Shown: positions 45,345 through 56,035 of the stretch, in pieces | How positions within the stretch are numbered: position 1 is the stretch's first letter | Layout: every line of letters starts with the position of its first letter | Assembly (NCBI GenBank): GCA_034231615.1 | Contig: CM067306.1 | Coordinates: forward strand, 66,251,579 to 66,315,578 | Source of the DNA: Meghimatium bilineatum | Lineage: Eukaryota > Mollusca > Gastropoda > Stylommatophora > Philomycidae | Direction: 5' to 3' | Length of the DNA: 64,000 bases | Position numbers and translations under genes: made by a program | The notes under the pieces: generated by a model | Database searches by the model: none | The model's input: only the letters and a program-made list of their open reading frames with translations | Told to the model about the DNA's origin: nothing

Positions 45345-45465
45345 GTATCCGTTCTCAAATTCCCTCCAGTTTCACGATGTACTCGTGAAAATGAAATATG
45401 TTTTTGTTGTGATGTATAACTTGTCTGTGTATATCTGTTTACTGAACCGACATATCTGACTCGGC
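45345..45465 (+). mobile_element. fam2-like fragment
   Basis: TATCCGTTCTCAAATTCCCT and CCAGTTTCACGATGTACTCG, then CCGACATATCTGACTCGGC, follow fam1/fam2 order but are strongly diverged. Confidence 0.4.
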
Positions 45466-45499
45466 ACGTACGTTATGAGCCACATTTAACTTAAACGTT

Positions 45500-45785
45500 T
45501 GTTTTACTTTCTTCAGAGTGTTTCTTTTAGTCTACCCCTGGCTCTTTTGCTTGTATGTGTCCATTCAAGAGATTGGTGGTGTATTCTGTTGATATCTGAG
45601 AGTAGGACATGCCCCCATGTAGGACCAACGGCGTTTTCTGGTAACATCTGTGATGAAGTTTTGATGTGTCTCTTCTCAGATTTTCTTATTTTATCTATGA
45701 ATATACACGTTAGGAATCTGGACTCAATCGCTTCCGTTATATTGATGTGCATTTGTTGAATTCCAAAACCATAGCTACTCAAGTT
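45500..45785 (-). pseudogene. LINE-D 3'-end fragment
   Basis: The minus strand reads TWGHVLLSDINRIHHQSLEW then THTSKRARGRLKETLKK. W-G-H-V-L-R, x-x-L-x-W-T and a basic R-x-R-G-R-x-K-E-T block are the classic order near the end of a LINE ORF2 in several animal clades. The preceding part (ITEAIESRFLT, FIDKIRKSEKRH) is weaker. This family differs from LINE-A and LINE-E. Confidence 0.65.
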
Positions 45786-45850
45786 ACGAGGCGATTAAGT
45801 GCCAGCTGGACGATTCTGGTTCAAATTCCGTCTGCTGACTTTGATTTCCG
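45780..45850 (+). mobile_element. tRNA-like SINE head
   Basis: GTTACGAGGCGATTAAGTGC (A-box arm) and TTCTGGTTCAAATTCCGTC (B box). It is one of the better tRNA-like heads and lies directly after LINE-D. Confidence 0.55.
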
Positions 45851-45914
45851 CTATAAGTTGTCAATCCATTTTATTTGCAATATTAATTAAGTTCGTGTTT
45901 CTTCTCTTATATTT

Positions 45915-46148
45915 CGTTAGTTCTCACACTCCTCAAGATTAGCAGGATGTAGTCCAGAGAACGACACGTGTTGTACCATGGTTTACAGATAAACTGCAAT
46001 AGCTACTCTTTTCTGCTTGACACAACCGACTTCAGCATGACTTCTGTATCACATTGACCCTACCCGGGATACAACAATCAGTTTTATCCCAAAATCGTCT
46101 TCGTCGCCTTGCACAACGCGCACGGAAGGTAAACAGTGGTGCTATAAT
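45915..46148 (-). mobile_element. fam1 SINE-like copy
   Basis: Plus strand: TTCTCACACTCCTCAAGATT, AGCAGGATGTAGTCCAGAGA, GACTTCAGCATGACTTCTGT, CGTCGCCTTGCACAACGCGC and GGAAGGTAAACAGTGGTGCT. It keeps nearly full fam1 order but is diverged in the middle. Confidence 0.8.
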
Positions 46149-46583
46149 TTGCTCTCCTTACGGACCGCATAAATCAATGTGTCAGCTAGTTAGTTCATTA
46201 AATTCATATTCAAGGAACACACCCCCCCCCCCCACACACACACACACACACTTTTACCCGTGCCCCTAAATGTTACATCTCATTCGATATCGTCAAGTTT
46301 GGTTTTCTAATAACCGCACCGTCCCATAATACATCGCTTTTTTTCTATAATACCCACCACATCCTGTCACGTGACGTGTAGTAACGTATTTAAAGTGAGA
46401 CTAAGAGGTTTGAAGATCAATTTCCAAAAAAACCCCATACTTTTTAGTTAAAAGTTACCAACTTTTCCCTTTAATTTTCAACCTTACCCTCCTGATGATT
46501 TAAAGCAGAACTGTGAACATTTTTTGTATGTAATAATAACCATTTGTAAATTTATCATAGTCGTAAGCCATACACAATTATCT
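46149..46583. other. Spacer, no gene seen
   Basis: It contains a poly-C/(CA)n patch at 46221-46251. No gene. Confidence 0.5.
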
Positions 46584-46836
46584 AGAGGTAAATACAAATA
46601 AGGTAGGAAGGTTAATGTAGAAAACTGTCAATATAAAATAATAAAATATAGAAAATAACAATAAAACAAAGAACAAATACAATTGTCAACGTGTCGGTCC
46701 AATTGGGACCTTTATCAAGACAACAAAAACAATTAAGAACACAAAACCATAACGAATATAAAGAAAATTTATATTTTATTATTTTATATTGACAGTTTTC
46801 TACAGTAACCTTCCTACCTTATTTATATTTACCTCT
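46584..46836. mobile_element. 67-bp inverted repeat enclosing a hammerhead-like motif
   Basis: The arms at 46584-46650 and 46770-46836 are inverted copies with only about three differences over 67 bp (left AGAGGTAAATACAAATAAGG, right CCTTATTTATATTTACCTCT at the ends). The 119-bp loop contains, on the minus strand, TTGATAAAGGTCCCAATTGG then ACCGACACGTTG. This is a perfect 5-bp stem (GGTCC/GGACC) between a degenerate CTGATGA-like box and a GAAAC-like box. The arrangement recalls the terminal regions of Penelope-like elements. Confidence 0.7.
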
Positions 46837-46924
46837 ATTTGTCTGGTTACTGCGGCACTTCCATTTTGTCGGATATCCTCCGATATTTGGGTTATTTACA
46901 AAATTATCTACTTAAAAATTTGTC

Positions 46925-47120
46925 AGCAATACTTGTATGATTGTATGATAGGTGTATGATTGTATGGAAGGAGTATGATTGTATATTGTATGAATGTATG
47001 CTTTTATGATTGTATGAATGTAGGATAGGTGTATGGTTGTATGCTTGTATGATTGTATGCGTGTATGATAATATACTTGTATGATAGGAGTATGATTGTA
47101 TGATTGTATAATAGCTGTAT
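46925..47120 (+). repeat. Degenerate TGTATGATTG repeat
   Basis: Irregular runs of GTATGATTGTATGATAGGTG-like sequence, with period about 10-30 bp. Confidence 0.85.
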
Positions 47121-47391
47121 GATAATAACATTCGAACATTCGAAATTGCTTTCAGATTCTACAGTGAGGGGCCGTCCATAATTTACATCAATAATTGAAT
47201 GTGGAAGGGGGAAGGGTGTCTGTAAAAGTTTGACAGTGTTTGACAAGTAGGAATTTGACAAAAGTTGACGTCAAGAATACCGTTTTTACACACCGATCAC
47301 ATTGTTTAAATGTGGAACATTTTCCAACAAAATTAAGACTAAACATGCGGTGTGGTCCAAAAAGACCAGCTGTAAACCACAACATTTAAGA
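47121..47391. other. Spacer, no gene seen
   Basis: No supported feature. Confidence 0.45.
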
Positions 47392-47735
47392 CAACTTCTC
47401 AAATAGGACAACTTCTCAAATAGGACAGTTTCTCAAATGAGTTAATTTTTCTATAGAATAGCTTCTCGAACAGGATAATAAAAAATAGGTTCTCAAATCC
47501 GGTAATTTCTCAAATGGAGTAGTTTCTCAAATATGATAGATTCTCAAATAGGGTAATATCATATAGTTTATCAAATCGGGTAATTGCTCAGAGTAATTTC
47601 TCAAGACCGGTAGTTTCTCAAGACGGATAGTTTTTCAAGACGGGTAGTTTCTCAAGGCGGGTAGTTTCTCAAGACGGGTAGTTCTCAAGACGGGTAGTTT
47701 CTCAAGACGGGTAGTTTCTGAAGACGGGTAGTTTC
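47392..47735 (+). repeat. Degenerate ~17-bp TTTCTCAA repeat
   Basis: From AACTTCTCAAATAGGACA-like units to the cleaner GGTAGTTTCTCAAGACG at the right end. The gradient of similarity suggests the right end expanded last. Confidence 0.85.
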
Positions 47736-48609
47736 AGATGAACATTTTATTGCAATGAAAATAAGACTTACCTCTTATAGTGAGGCCCACTCCTTTCAAC
47801 CTTCGAGAATAGTATAACCACAACGTCTACAGATAGCTAGATAAACGATGTACTGTTATAATGGCGTTGTATCTTGAATATGTCAGATTACTTACGGTAT
47901 CATTTTCTCTAGTACAAATCCATGTTTTTATGTTGCCACATCCAATGTTTTTTCCCGGATAGACTTAATAACGCTAAGGTCTTTCTAAGTTTTTAATTTA
48001 ATTACGCGGAACAATTTCGTATCCACACATCTGAATGTAGACTTGAAACGTATGATCACAGAGAGTATTACGTCCCTTTGAAGTAAAGTTCCAAAACAGA
48101 TATTACTAAGGGAGATAAAATACAATATTATGTATTTCGGATTCGTATCAAGCTTTCAAAACATCATTTATACATATGTCTTTTTTATTTAGCTGCGTGA
48201 AGTGTTCCTGAACGTAGTCTTACCCTATTGTGTGTTACTTTCATGTCCTGATACAACCAAGGCAGAAATGTGCCTCTAGTTTAAAAGAGTACTTTCCCAT
48301 ATAAAAATGTGTTAACCCTGCTTTCTTTATTGTTTCAAATATAACAATACGTTTAATATTACAATTTCAAAAACAAACGTTCGGGTCTTTGTTATCTCTA
48401 ATATTTCATTGTAGTGTGTCCTGATATAACCTAATTGAACTGTTTCCGCTGATTGAAAGGGAAACGTCTCATTAACTACCTACCTACCAATTCTGTTCGT
48501 CTCCAATTAGACCTTAATTATTTCCTAAATTTTAGATTAAAAGCATGCAACCGTTACATAACGTGTAGGTAAAACTGATAATCCTAGTTTATTACACCAC
48601 AAAAATGTT
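47736..48609. other. Spacer, no gene seen
   Basis: AT-rich 870 bp without array, domain or RNA that I can support. Confidence 0.5.
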
Positions 48610-48680
48610 CGTGTGTCAACTAGAGGTTTTAAACTCACAATCTAGCAAACAGTACAAAAGATGCTCACCCCCCAGTGAAG
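48610..48680 (-). mobile_element. Possible tRNA-like SINE head
   Basis: Minus strand: GGGTGAGCATCTTTTGTACT, then GTGAGTTTAAAACCTC as a weak B box. Confidence 0.35.
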
Positions 48681-49439
48681 GAGAATGTGTATTGAGTAAA
48701 GCTGGTATATTACAAAATATTCACAATAATTATCACCTTACATATACAGCTGATATCTCATTTACCAGAAATAAAATCCATAATATGAACTTCAAGTATG
48801 GTTAAATCACAGATTTTTCTCGAATTCTCACCATTTATATTCTCGTTACAGCCACACAACGTGACTCTTTCCATTACAAAATATGCGCCACTAAAGTTCA
48901 ATGACGCTTGATCTATTGTTGCGTCATAGAACATCCTGATATAATCGTAGATACAATATATGATGAGTTTTCATAGTCCATGATCTATGTCTATATTGAC
49001 AATAAACATTCGGCGCGGTTTCTCATTTACGATAATGTAAATACGATATATGTGGGTTTTTTTATACAGACATCTCATCCAACTGTAACAGAAGAGAACC
49101 GTGGCACTGTCAATTCTCAAATTCCAGCCATAGTTCTATAAACTTTGCACTAGACCAAGGTTTGTCTGGTGTTCGTCAGCAGTTAGTCAAAACATTAAAC
49201 GCATTCAATTTAATTTGCGTCGGTGACCAAGATACATGATTACAAATGGGGTTTACTAATTTTTTTTTTAAAGATGAAGACATATGCAAGTCAAAGTTCA
49301 CGGATCTGATCCACTTCCTCGTTATTTTATCAGTAATTAAAACTACAGTGGAGTTTACATATTCCGACATAACTACGTCATAATTCAGAATAGGTTTTTT
49401 TATTTACAGAAATGCGTTGTGATCTGATTTACAAAACGT
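48681..49439. other. Spacer, no gene seen
   Basis: No supported feature. Confidence 0.5.
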
Positions 49440-49500
49440 GTTGATTCAGTTGGTGAGGAGAATAGGTGTCACCTGAAGGATCTTGTTCAAATCACGTTTA
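49440..49500 (+). mobile_element. tRNA-like SINE head
   Basis: TTGATTCAGTTGGTGAGGAG resembles a D-arm and A box, and GATCTTGTTCAAATCACG resembles a B box. Spacing fits. Confidence 0.5.
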
Positions 49501-50129
49501 CTACCTTCTGATTATTTATAGGTTTGAACTGTGTTACTTGACTGATTAAATTTTTTCCGTGATTTTCGTTGGCTGGTGAAGGAATGTAGATACAAAATAA
49601 CTAATGATGAGTCGCGTCAGCCAGGATAAATGACACTCTTTAGGAAATGCACGCAGGATTATTTGAGGGAAGGACTTGAGCAATCCTCGGTGATGGAACA
49701 GTTCATTATGTGAAATAAGGCTTGAAAATATGGTGCAGTCATCACAAATTGATAAGATGTAATTTTCAAATGTGAGTAAATGTAAGTGAACACACGGAAA
49801 CACTAGTCAAGTCATCATTCAAATACATGTGAGTGAATACTTGTAAACATCAGTTAAATCATCATTCAATAAATGTATGGGAATATATGAATAAATCAGT
49901 CAAGTCACCATTCCTATAAATGTTAGTGAATATTTGGAAACACCTGTCAAATCATCATTAAATAAATCATCCTGGATGCAAGATTGAATTAACTTCAACG
50001 AGAGGACATAGATATAGTTTTGATAAGCACGGATGTCCAGTTTTTTTTTTTTTAAAACAACGAAAACAAAAAACATCTCTTCAGTGGTGTTTGAATTCTT
50101 TTTTATTGGGGTTTGTGGAGACACTGTAT
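49501..50129. other. Spacer with a degenerate ~60-bp repeat, no gene seen
   Basis: At about 49750-49970 loosely repeated GTCAAGTCATCATTC and AAATGTNAGTGAATA motifs occur. No gene. Confidence 0.5.
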
Positions 50130-50440
50130 TTCCCAGTAACATTCACAATATAATTCAACGAGTAAGAACGGCACTATTGACGTTCACACAAAATAAATAT
50201 CATTACTATGTGAACGTGAATGTCAATACTGCCGTTCGTAATTTCAACCAGAACACCTTTTTTAAGAACGCATTCATAAAATAATACAACGGGTAAAAAA
50301 AGAAATTATTGAAGTTCACCTTCTCATGGTGATGGTAGTATTATAGTGTGAATGTCAATATTGCCGCCGTTCTTACTCGTCGTATTATGTTGTGAATGCG
50401 TTCTTGATAAATCTCCTCTGATCGAAACGTCAATTTGTGT
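50130..50440. mobile_element. Nested inverted repeats with a hammerhead-like core
   Basis: AAGAACGCATTCATAAAATA (from 50264) is inverted at its right partner ending 50405 (TTATGTTGTGAATGCGTTCT). A second pair, GAGTAAGAACGGCACTATTG near 50160 and TGTCAATACTGCCGTTCGTA near 50221, forms another fold-back just to the left. The right arm runs into TTGATAAATCTCCTCTGATC then GAAACGTC (50404-50430), the hammerhead-like layout. The same right-arm sequence recurs at 51285-51385. These are likely terminal pieces of one retroelement family in head-to-head order. Confidence 0.65.
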
Positions 50441-50639
50441 TTGTTATTATGTAGTATTACCAGTGAATAGCACAATCTCATCATCCTGAATACGCTCTCA
50501 TAATTCTACTATCTAGGCTTCCACTTATACTAGTTCCGAGTTTAATATTAAATTCTGCTAATCTCAGACTGGATGTCTTGTCAAACTCTCGTCAATTTAA
50601 AGAAAAGGACAGAAGAAGAAGTGGAGACAATGTGGTAGT

Positions 50640-50710
50640 GTACGCAAAACCACTCCCAATCTACTTAATCGCATATTATGACATACATGGGAAATTGTAG
50701 TGTTGCAAGG
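50640..50710 (-). mobile_element. fam1 fragment
   Basis: CAATCTACTTAATCGCATAT, TATGACATACATGGGAAATT and GTAGTGTTG parallel the fam1 head region at 41800-41845. Confidence 0.55.
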
Positions 50711-51284
50711 CTTTGCTTCTCTAACCGACTCTTGTAGCACTAGGTCAAAATGCAAGTACACACAATAGCAGAGTGAAAAATTAGGACAACGAAAGAGGTT
50801 GAAATATTTGAGGATTGTGTTGCGGTTCATGATTAAGTGGTGGTTGTGAAAGTGAAGTTAAGATGTGGAGGTTGTAGCTGGAGGCGTTTGGTGTTTGTGT
50901 CCACCCGGTAAGGGGTATGGGAACGGAAGTTTCCAGTCAAGTCAGGAAATCGGTGGAATGTCGTAGAAAAGGTTTGCAAACAAAGAAAGACTTGTTTCAT
51001 GAACAAATGTGTGAGATTGAATATATAAACACATCTGTGCTCGTACAATAACACACATACACTTAAACACACACACAACAAACAATTGCACACAAATACA
51101 CCTGCCACACTCAAATATATATGTACACATATACTTGTCTACAGACGTACACATACACACTGATGTATACACATCAGACACACATAGATCTATAAATCTG
51201 TGAACATTCCCAGCTAGCGATGTAGACACGTTTTAGTAAAGGGTGAGCGGGAGTTTTACTTAAATTTGAAGCAAGTCAATAATT
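50711..51284. other. Spacer, no gene seen
   Basis: It contains CA-rich patches at about 51040-51180. No gene. Confidence 0.5.
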
Positions 51285-51385
51285 CCGCTCTTACTCGGTG
51301 TATTATGTTGTGATGGTGTTCTTGATAAAGGTCTTCTGGTCGAAACGTAGACTTGTGTTTGTTATTTTGTGTTTTAGCAGTCATT
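51285..51385 (+). mobile_element. Copy of the hammerhead-like terminal repeat
   Basis: TTCCGCTCTTACTCGGTGTA, TTATGTTGTGATGGTGTTCT, TTGATAAAGGTCTTCTGGTC and GAAACGTAGACTTGTGTTTG match 50370-50445 at most positions. The stem GGTC/GGTC needs two wobble pairs. Confidence 0.6.
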
Positions 51386-51739
51386 AGAAAAACTTCATTA
51401 ATCCCAAGGTTGACTTGTTGGATTTCAGTTTTACTACAGCCATCACATATCTACGTAAGCCCATTCTTTATATTTATGAGATTTTATGTGACTTTTTTGG
51501 AAATATATTAATATGTGGAATAGGAAGGTTGGGGGAGTGGGGGTGGGGGAGGGTTGTTACGCGCTGACCAACATTTCTCATACAGCACGCTGATCACCTT
51601 TATCAAAACTATGTACATTCAAAATTGCGTGAACGTTTTTCTCTGTATTTGTTTCGGCATTCAAGTTTACAGAACATTTACATAGAAAGGCAGTGGACAG
51701 ATCAGTTCAGAGATAGCTAAGTAATTTTAGACATGTCAT
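51386..51739. other. Spacer, no gene seen
   Basis: G-rich patch at about 51525-51555. No supported feature. Confidence 0.45.
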
Positions 51740-52010
51740 TATCATCATCATCAGGTGCCATGACATCTGGCGTAGGAGATCATGTCTCTGCACAGCTCTC
51801 TATCTCTTGCATTAAGTATCAAGATCGTTGCTGTCTCCCTGCCGTGCCAGGTTGTCAACTGCGTAATATTTTCTCACGTTGTCGCCCTCTGTCTTTGATG
51901 CTCTCAATCTTGCCTGTTGTGACTATGTTCTCCAAACCTCCATGTCTCATGAAGTGACCAAAACATAAAGATTGTCTTTTTCTTATATTATTGATTAAGG
52001 TCCGTTTCAT
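51740..52010 (-). pseudogene. LINE-A 3'-end fragment
   Basis: Minus strand: FGHFMRHGGLENIVTTGKIE then SIKDRGRQREKIL, then W-E/CAET-like end sequence with stops. G-H-x-M-R-x-G-G-L-E-x-I-V-T-T-G-K-I-E and the R-G-R-Q-R basic block identify the region between reverse transcriptase and the C terminus of a LINE. It is decayed and lacks the RT. Confidence 0.8.
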
Positions 52011-52089
52011 ATTTGACATGTACTAACGCACAATTAGTTTACTAAATAGTCATTGGAATATGTAAATAATATTGTCCTCTTAGTGTCCA

Positions 52090-52850
52090 CGCCATGTGGC
52101 TCGGTGGCTATCATGTGTTTCTACAGCCTTCCATATCTCGTGAAGTCAAACATTTCTTCTCGTGAAGTCAAACATTTCTACAGCCTTCCATATCTCGTGA
52201 AGTCAAACATTTCTTCTCGTGAAGTCAAACATTTCTACAGCCTTCCATATCGCGTGAAGTCAAACATTTCTTCGAATGGTCTATGTCGTATGGCGTTTGT
52301 TATCATGTGTTTCCACAACCTTATATTTTATGGGTTGTCAATCATTTCCGACACCGATGTTCTCCCATGCCGCAATGCTAGGTTGTCAAGCATGCTCTCA
52401 CTTGGTCTTCCCCTTACCTCTCTTTCTCTTCAATTTGCCTGTTGTTACAATGTTTTCCGTCTTTCTTCTTCTCCTGATATGTTTAAAAATGTACATTTCT
52501 AATGTGGGTAAGCAGCTCTCGTTCTGAATTAACTTCATTCAAGATATTTTCATTACATTTTGTATCTGTCCATGGTATTCTGAACATTCTTCTATAAAAT
52601 TACATCTCTGCTGCATCACTATAATTATTCAATATTCTGAGTGTCCAAGATTCACTTCCACACATTCTAATTGGTTCTACATAACTTTTAATAACACGCT
52701 ATCTCACCTCAACTGACAAAGATATATTACATAGGGTGGTCTTCATCTTGTGAAACGTTGCCTTTGCCTGGGAAATTATACGTTTGACTTCTATAATACA
52801 TTTTCCAACTGATGCTATAAATGTACCTAAATATTTAGCAAATAATTTAC
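52090..52850 (-). pseudogene. LINE-A RT C-terminal fragment
   Basis: Reading right to left: GTFIASVGKCIIEVKRIISQ and AKATFHKMKTTLCN (52850-52700), then YVEPI, CGSESWTLRI, AAEM-FYRRMFRIPWTDTK (to 52555) and NSERELLTHI (about 52520), then TWHCGMGEH (about 52370). The order G-K-C-x-x-E-I/V-K-R-R-I, E-S-W-T, E-M-W-F-Y-R-R-M-L-R-I-W/P-W is diagnostic for animal LINE ORF2 after the YADD box. Stops and frameshifts are frequent. An internal tandem expansion lies at 52115-52270. Confidence 0.85.
52115..52270 (-). repeat. 56-bp repeat inside LINE-A C-terminal region
   Basis: About 2.5 copies of TTCTACAGCCTTCCATATCT plus CGTGAAGTCAAACATTTCTT and CTCGTGAAGTCAAACAT. The minus strand encodes the D-V/F-T-R-E-I-W-K-A-V-E block of the LINE (compare the single copy at 59790-59835), so it is amplified LINE sequence. 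Confidence 0.85.
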
Positions 52851-53211
52851 CTGCAATTAATTTGACAAATAGATTGAGAATTAAATAATATATACAGCCA
52901 TGAACAGTTTTGAAAATATATAATTTATATAACGATGCGATCACGCTCGAAAGACAGTTTTCAAAGACAGAAGCTACACATTTGCAAACATCGCAGATTC
53001 TGTTTGGTAACATCTGCCGGCAGATTTCCTCCACATCTTCGGCACACCCTATTCAGGAAATGTGCCGCAGGACATTGAGCGAGGGTAAAGTCTGAACGCA
53101 GTGTATCAAAGGGAACAGAGTATCGTGGGATATGTGTTTTGTGTTCTAACAAACACATTCCATGACGGTTTGAGTGATGACAGGAGAACTATTCTATAAT
53201 TTTGGTGAATC
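52851..53211. other. Spacer, no gene seen
   Basis: No supported feature; possibly more decayed LINE sequence. Confidence 0.45.
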
Positions 53212-53440
53212 ATTACAACTGACTGCAGAATTTACAACTCACTGCAGAAGTTACAACTGACTGCAGAAGTTACAACTCACTGCAGAAGTTACAACTGACT
53301 GTAGAAGTTACAACTCACTGCAGAAGTTACAACTCACTGCAGAAGTTACAACTGACTGCAGAAGTTACAACTCACTGCAGAAGGTACAACTGACTGCAGA
53401 AGTTACAACTCACTGCAGAAGTTACAACTCACTGCAGAGG
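53212..53440 (+). repeat. 19-bp minisatellite, 12 copies
   Basis: Unit GCAGAAGTTACAACTGACT, with GACT/CACT alternating. Confidence 0.97.
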
Positions 53441-53830
53441 TTAGTTAATTACTTACTTGGCTAATTTCTCAGTCAGTTTCTTAGTTCAACAGTTGGTCAA
53501 TTCTATCGGTCAGTTCCCGTTTTCGTTATTTTTTTAATTTTTTTTTAAATTCCTTAGTTATTTAGTTCCTTGGTGACTTCATTCACTTTTTCGTTAGTGC
53601 CTTTTCTTTCAAATGATTAGTCAATTCCCGTTTCAGTTAGTTCCCTAGACAGTCAGTTCCTTTTTCAGTTAGTTTCGTAGATAGACAGTTACTTTGTTAG
53701 TTAATTCTAAAGTTATTCAGTTCTCTTGTTAGTTAATAATAAAGTTAGTTCTTGTGCTAGTTAATTCGAAAGTTAGTCATTTTATTAATTGAATCATATT
53801 CAAGTTCGTTAGTTATTACTTAACTATTGT
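53441..53830 (+). repeat. Degenerate TTAGTT-rich repeat
   Basis: Loosely periodic TTAGTTAATTC, AGTCAGTTC and TTCGTTAGT motifs over 390 bp. It is either an old array or low-complexity sequence. Confidence 0.6.
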
Positions 53831-54097
53831 AGTTTTTTTATTTGTAATTTCGGCATATTTTTATATGTAAGCACCGCTCTTACTGTTCTTGTGGTAGTTT
53901 AAAAATAACTCAGATTCTTGTGTTATATAAAAGCACCGCTATCGCTGTACTTGTGTAGACTCAATGGTGCTCAGTCTCTTGAAGCAACTACAGAATCCAT
54001 CTCCAAACGATTTTCTGACAATCTATGCCGCTAATCAGCAGACGTAAGATGTTTCCCATCCAAATTATCACTTAAACATAGAGTAAATACAAACACG
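53831..54097. other. Spacer, no gene seen
   Basis: No supported feature. Confidence 0.45.
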
Positions 54098-54175
54098 ACT
54101 AGTTCCCTAGCGTAATGGTTGAACCGTTCGCATTATGCTCAAGAGGGCGAGGGTTCCAATCTAACTCGTGTCGTC
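54098..54175 (+). mobile_element. tRNA-like SINE head
   Basis: TTCCCTAGCGTAATGGTTGA (D-arm and A box), CGTTCGCATTATGCTC, then GCGAGGGTTCCAATCTAACTC (B box and T-arm). Box spacing is tRNA-like. Downstream is AT-rich. Confidence 0.6.
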
Positions 54176-54510
54176 TTGTTTGCAAAGAGGGTTTTATCCG
54201 TCGATGGTGAATATCAATTGAAGCTATGAAGTTACGTGCTGTGAGTGGTACTCTTACCTGACGGCGTACCGCGTCGTTAAGAATGACGAAGTACATATAG
54301 AGAAACCCGAGCAGAAGAACGTCATTCCTCTGCGACCTTTGAGCCCTTTTTAAACGATGAGACATTTATGAAACAAGAAAGTCATTCTTAAAATTCTACC
54401 CCCCCCCAACCCCCAATAAATTAAACATTATTCACAAGTAAACTGAAATAAAAAGGCTCCCTCTTAAGGCCCTCTCTATATTATTTATCTGAATCAAATC
54501 TGCACCTCTG

Positions 54511-54511
<1 letters not shown>
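54176..54511. other. Spacer, no gene seen
   Basis: It contains a poly-C run at about 54401-54415. No gene. Confidence 0.45.

Positions 54512-54543
<32 letters not shown>
54512..54543 (+). repeat. (GT)n microsatellite
   Basis: Pure TG run of about 30 bp. Further TATATG-rich sequence lies at 54563-54612. Confidence 0.95.
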
Positions 54544-54545
<2 letters not shown>

Positions 54546-54612
54546 TGTCTAGTGTGTTCGTTTATATATATGTGTGTACTCGTATGATTGTGTGTATGTA
54601 TATATATATAAA

Positions 54613-55127
54613 ATGTATGAAGTTGTTTATGTATTGCTAATATATTGATATTATTGTAGGCACTATAAATCAACCATCAAATTCATATCATAGTTAGCTT
54701 ATTTGATTATTTTTAATTCTTGGAAATATGCTAAAATAAATACACAACCGATGACACTACAAACCCGTATCCTGAAAAAGTTTTGACTTACATTGCACAC
54801 CATCTCTGTTCTCACACGGTGGTGTTCCGGTGGTCCAAGTTTCAATATCATCACCCCATGATCTTTGAATCTTGACTGCAAGATGCTCAAATGGAAACTA
54901 AGTACTACTAAGATTTAGTCCAAGGTCCGAAAGTGGAGAAATAACAGTGATATTATCACCTGTTTATTCATAATGTTGGGTCCGACTAAGAAGTCTTCGG
55001 AGTACTTCTTGTCTGCCCTATCCTATATAATGTCGACGTTACCCATAAGATAACAAGCTGAAGTTGGATGTTTCAGTTACAAAAAAGTCGCTGTTATCAC
55101 AATAATTTGGAAACTTGAACACTACTT
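54613..55127. other. Spacer, no gene seen
   Basis: No supported feature. Confidence 0.5.
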
Positions 55128-55190
55128 AGTCCGTTCCCTGGCCTACATCCAGCTAACTTGTAGGAGTGTGAGAACAAGTACAGAGAAACG
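55128..55190 (+). mobile_element. fam1 3' fragment
   Basis: CCGTTCCCTGGCCTACATCC, AGCTAACTTGTAGGAGTGTG and AGAACAAGTACAGAGAAACG match the tail half of fam1 (compare 37495-37550). Confidence 0.65.
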
Positions 55191-55499
55191 CGTTTCTTGA
55201 TGGTAGTATAAAGCAGGACCGACTCGCCAAATACCTCAGATAAGCATGAAGCAACAGCTGATGAAGCATAGGAGTTGCAACTGAATGAAAACGGTGGTCA
55301 GCTTGTGATTTGAACGGAAATATATTTCTTTCACTTAATAATACGGGACGAAGTACATATGGGGTAACCCAAGTTCAATTAAGTCAATCCTCTAAACTAT
55401 TTTATTTTATTTTTTTAAATTTTAGTCGTTCAGAATTCGATGAATTTCAGGTCATTCGGTCATTCACAAATCAGAATAAATGAGATAGCGCATGAGCAA

Positions 55500-55636
55500 G
55501 CCAATACTAGCACTTACAGTCAGTAAAACAATCAGAGAATTTGGTAACATAAAATCACAGTCAGTGAAACAACCCAGATAATTTGGTAACATAAAATCAC
55601 AGTCAGTAACAAAAGATAGATGATTTGGTAACATTT
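55500..55636 (+). repeat. 42-bp repeat, 3 copies
   Basis: TTGGTAACATAAAATCACAG and TCAGTGAAACAACCCAGATA recur near 55541, 55583 and 55625. Confidence 0.92.
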
Positions 55637-55689
55637 CCAGAAATGGAATGTGTATCAAGTCTATCATAAAATGCTCCATGAACATCGAG

Positions 55690-56035
55690 TGAAACTCAAC
55701 TCATTAATGCAGCCAAAAAAATGCTGTCATCCTAGGTTTGCAAGAATAAAACACGCAATCATATGTTAAATTAAAACAGGCCAAGATTGACTCAAACAAG
55801 ACATGTGTAATAGATGTGGAATTGACAACACCCACATGTTCTGTTGTTGGCAATCTGCAGAAAACACAGGACATATTTTACAAAACTACCCACTGTACCA
55901 CAGCACAGAAAGTCATCTGAAACATCTTTGATTTACAATCTCTACGGATTTGTCACAAGGCTGGGACAGCAAAGGCAATTAAAGAAACTCACATCAAGAG
56001 TCTGACCCTGACTGTAGAATGAGGAAGAGAAAGAA
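55690..56035 (+). pseudogene. LINE C-terminal cysteine-rich fragment
   Basis: The forward frames read TGQD-stop-LKQDMCNRCGID, then NTHMFCCWQSAENTGHILQN and YPLYHSTE, ending near SQGWDSKGN...SDPDCR. C-x-x-C-G...H-I-L-Q-x-C/Y-P-L-Y is the typical C-terminal block of several RNase H- or zinc-knuckle-bearing LINEs. At least two stops are present. It is a fragment only. Confidence 0.6.
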
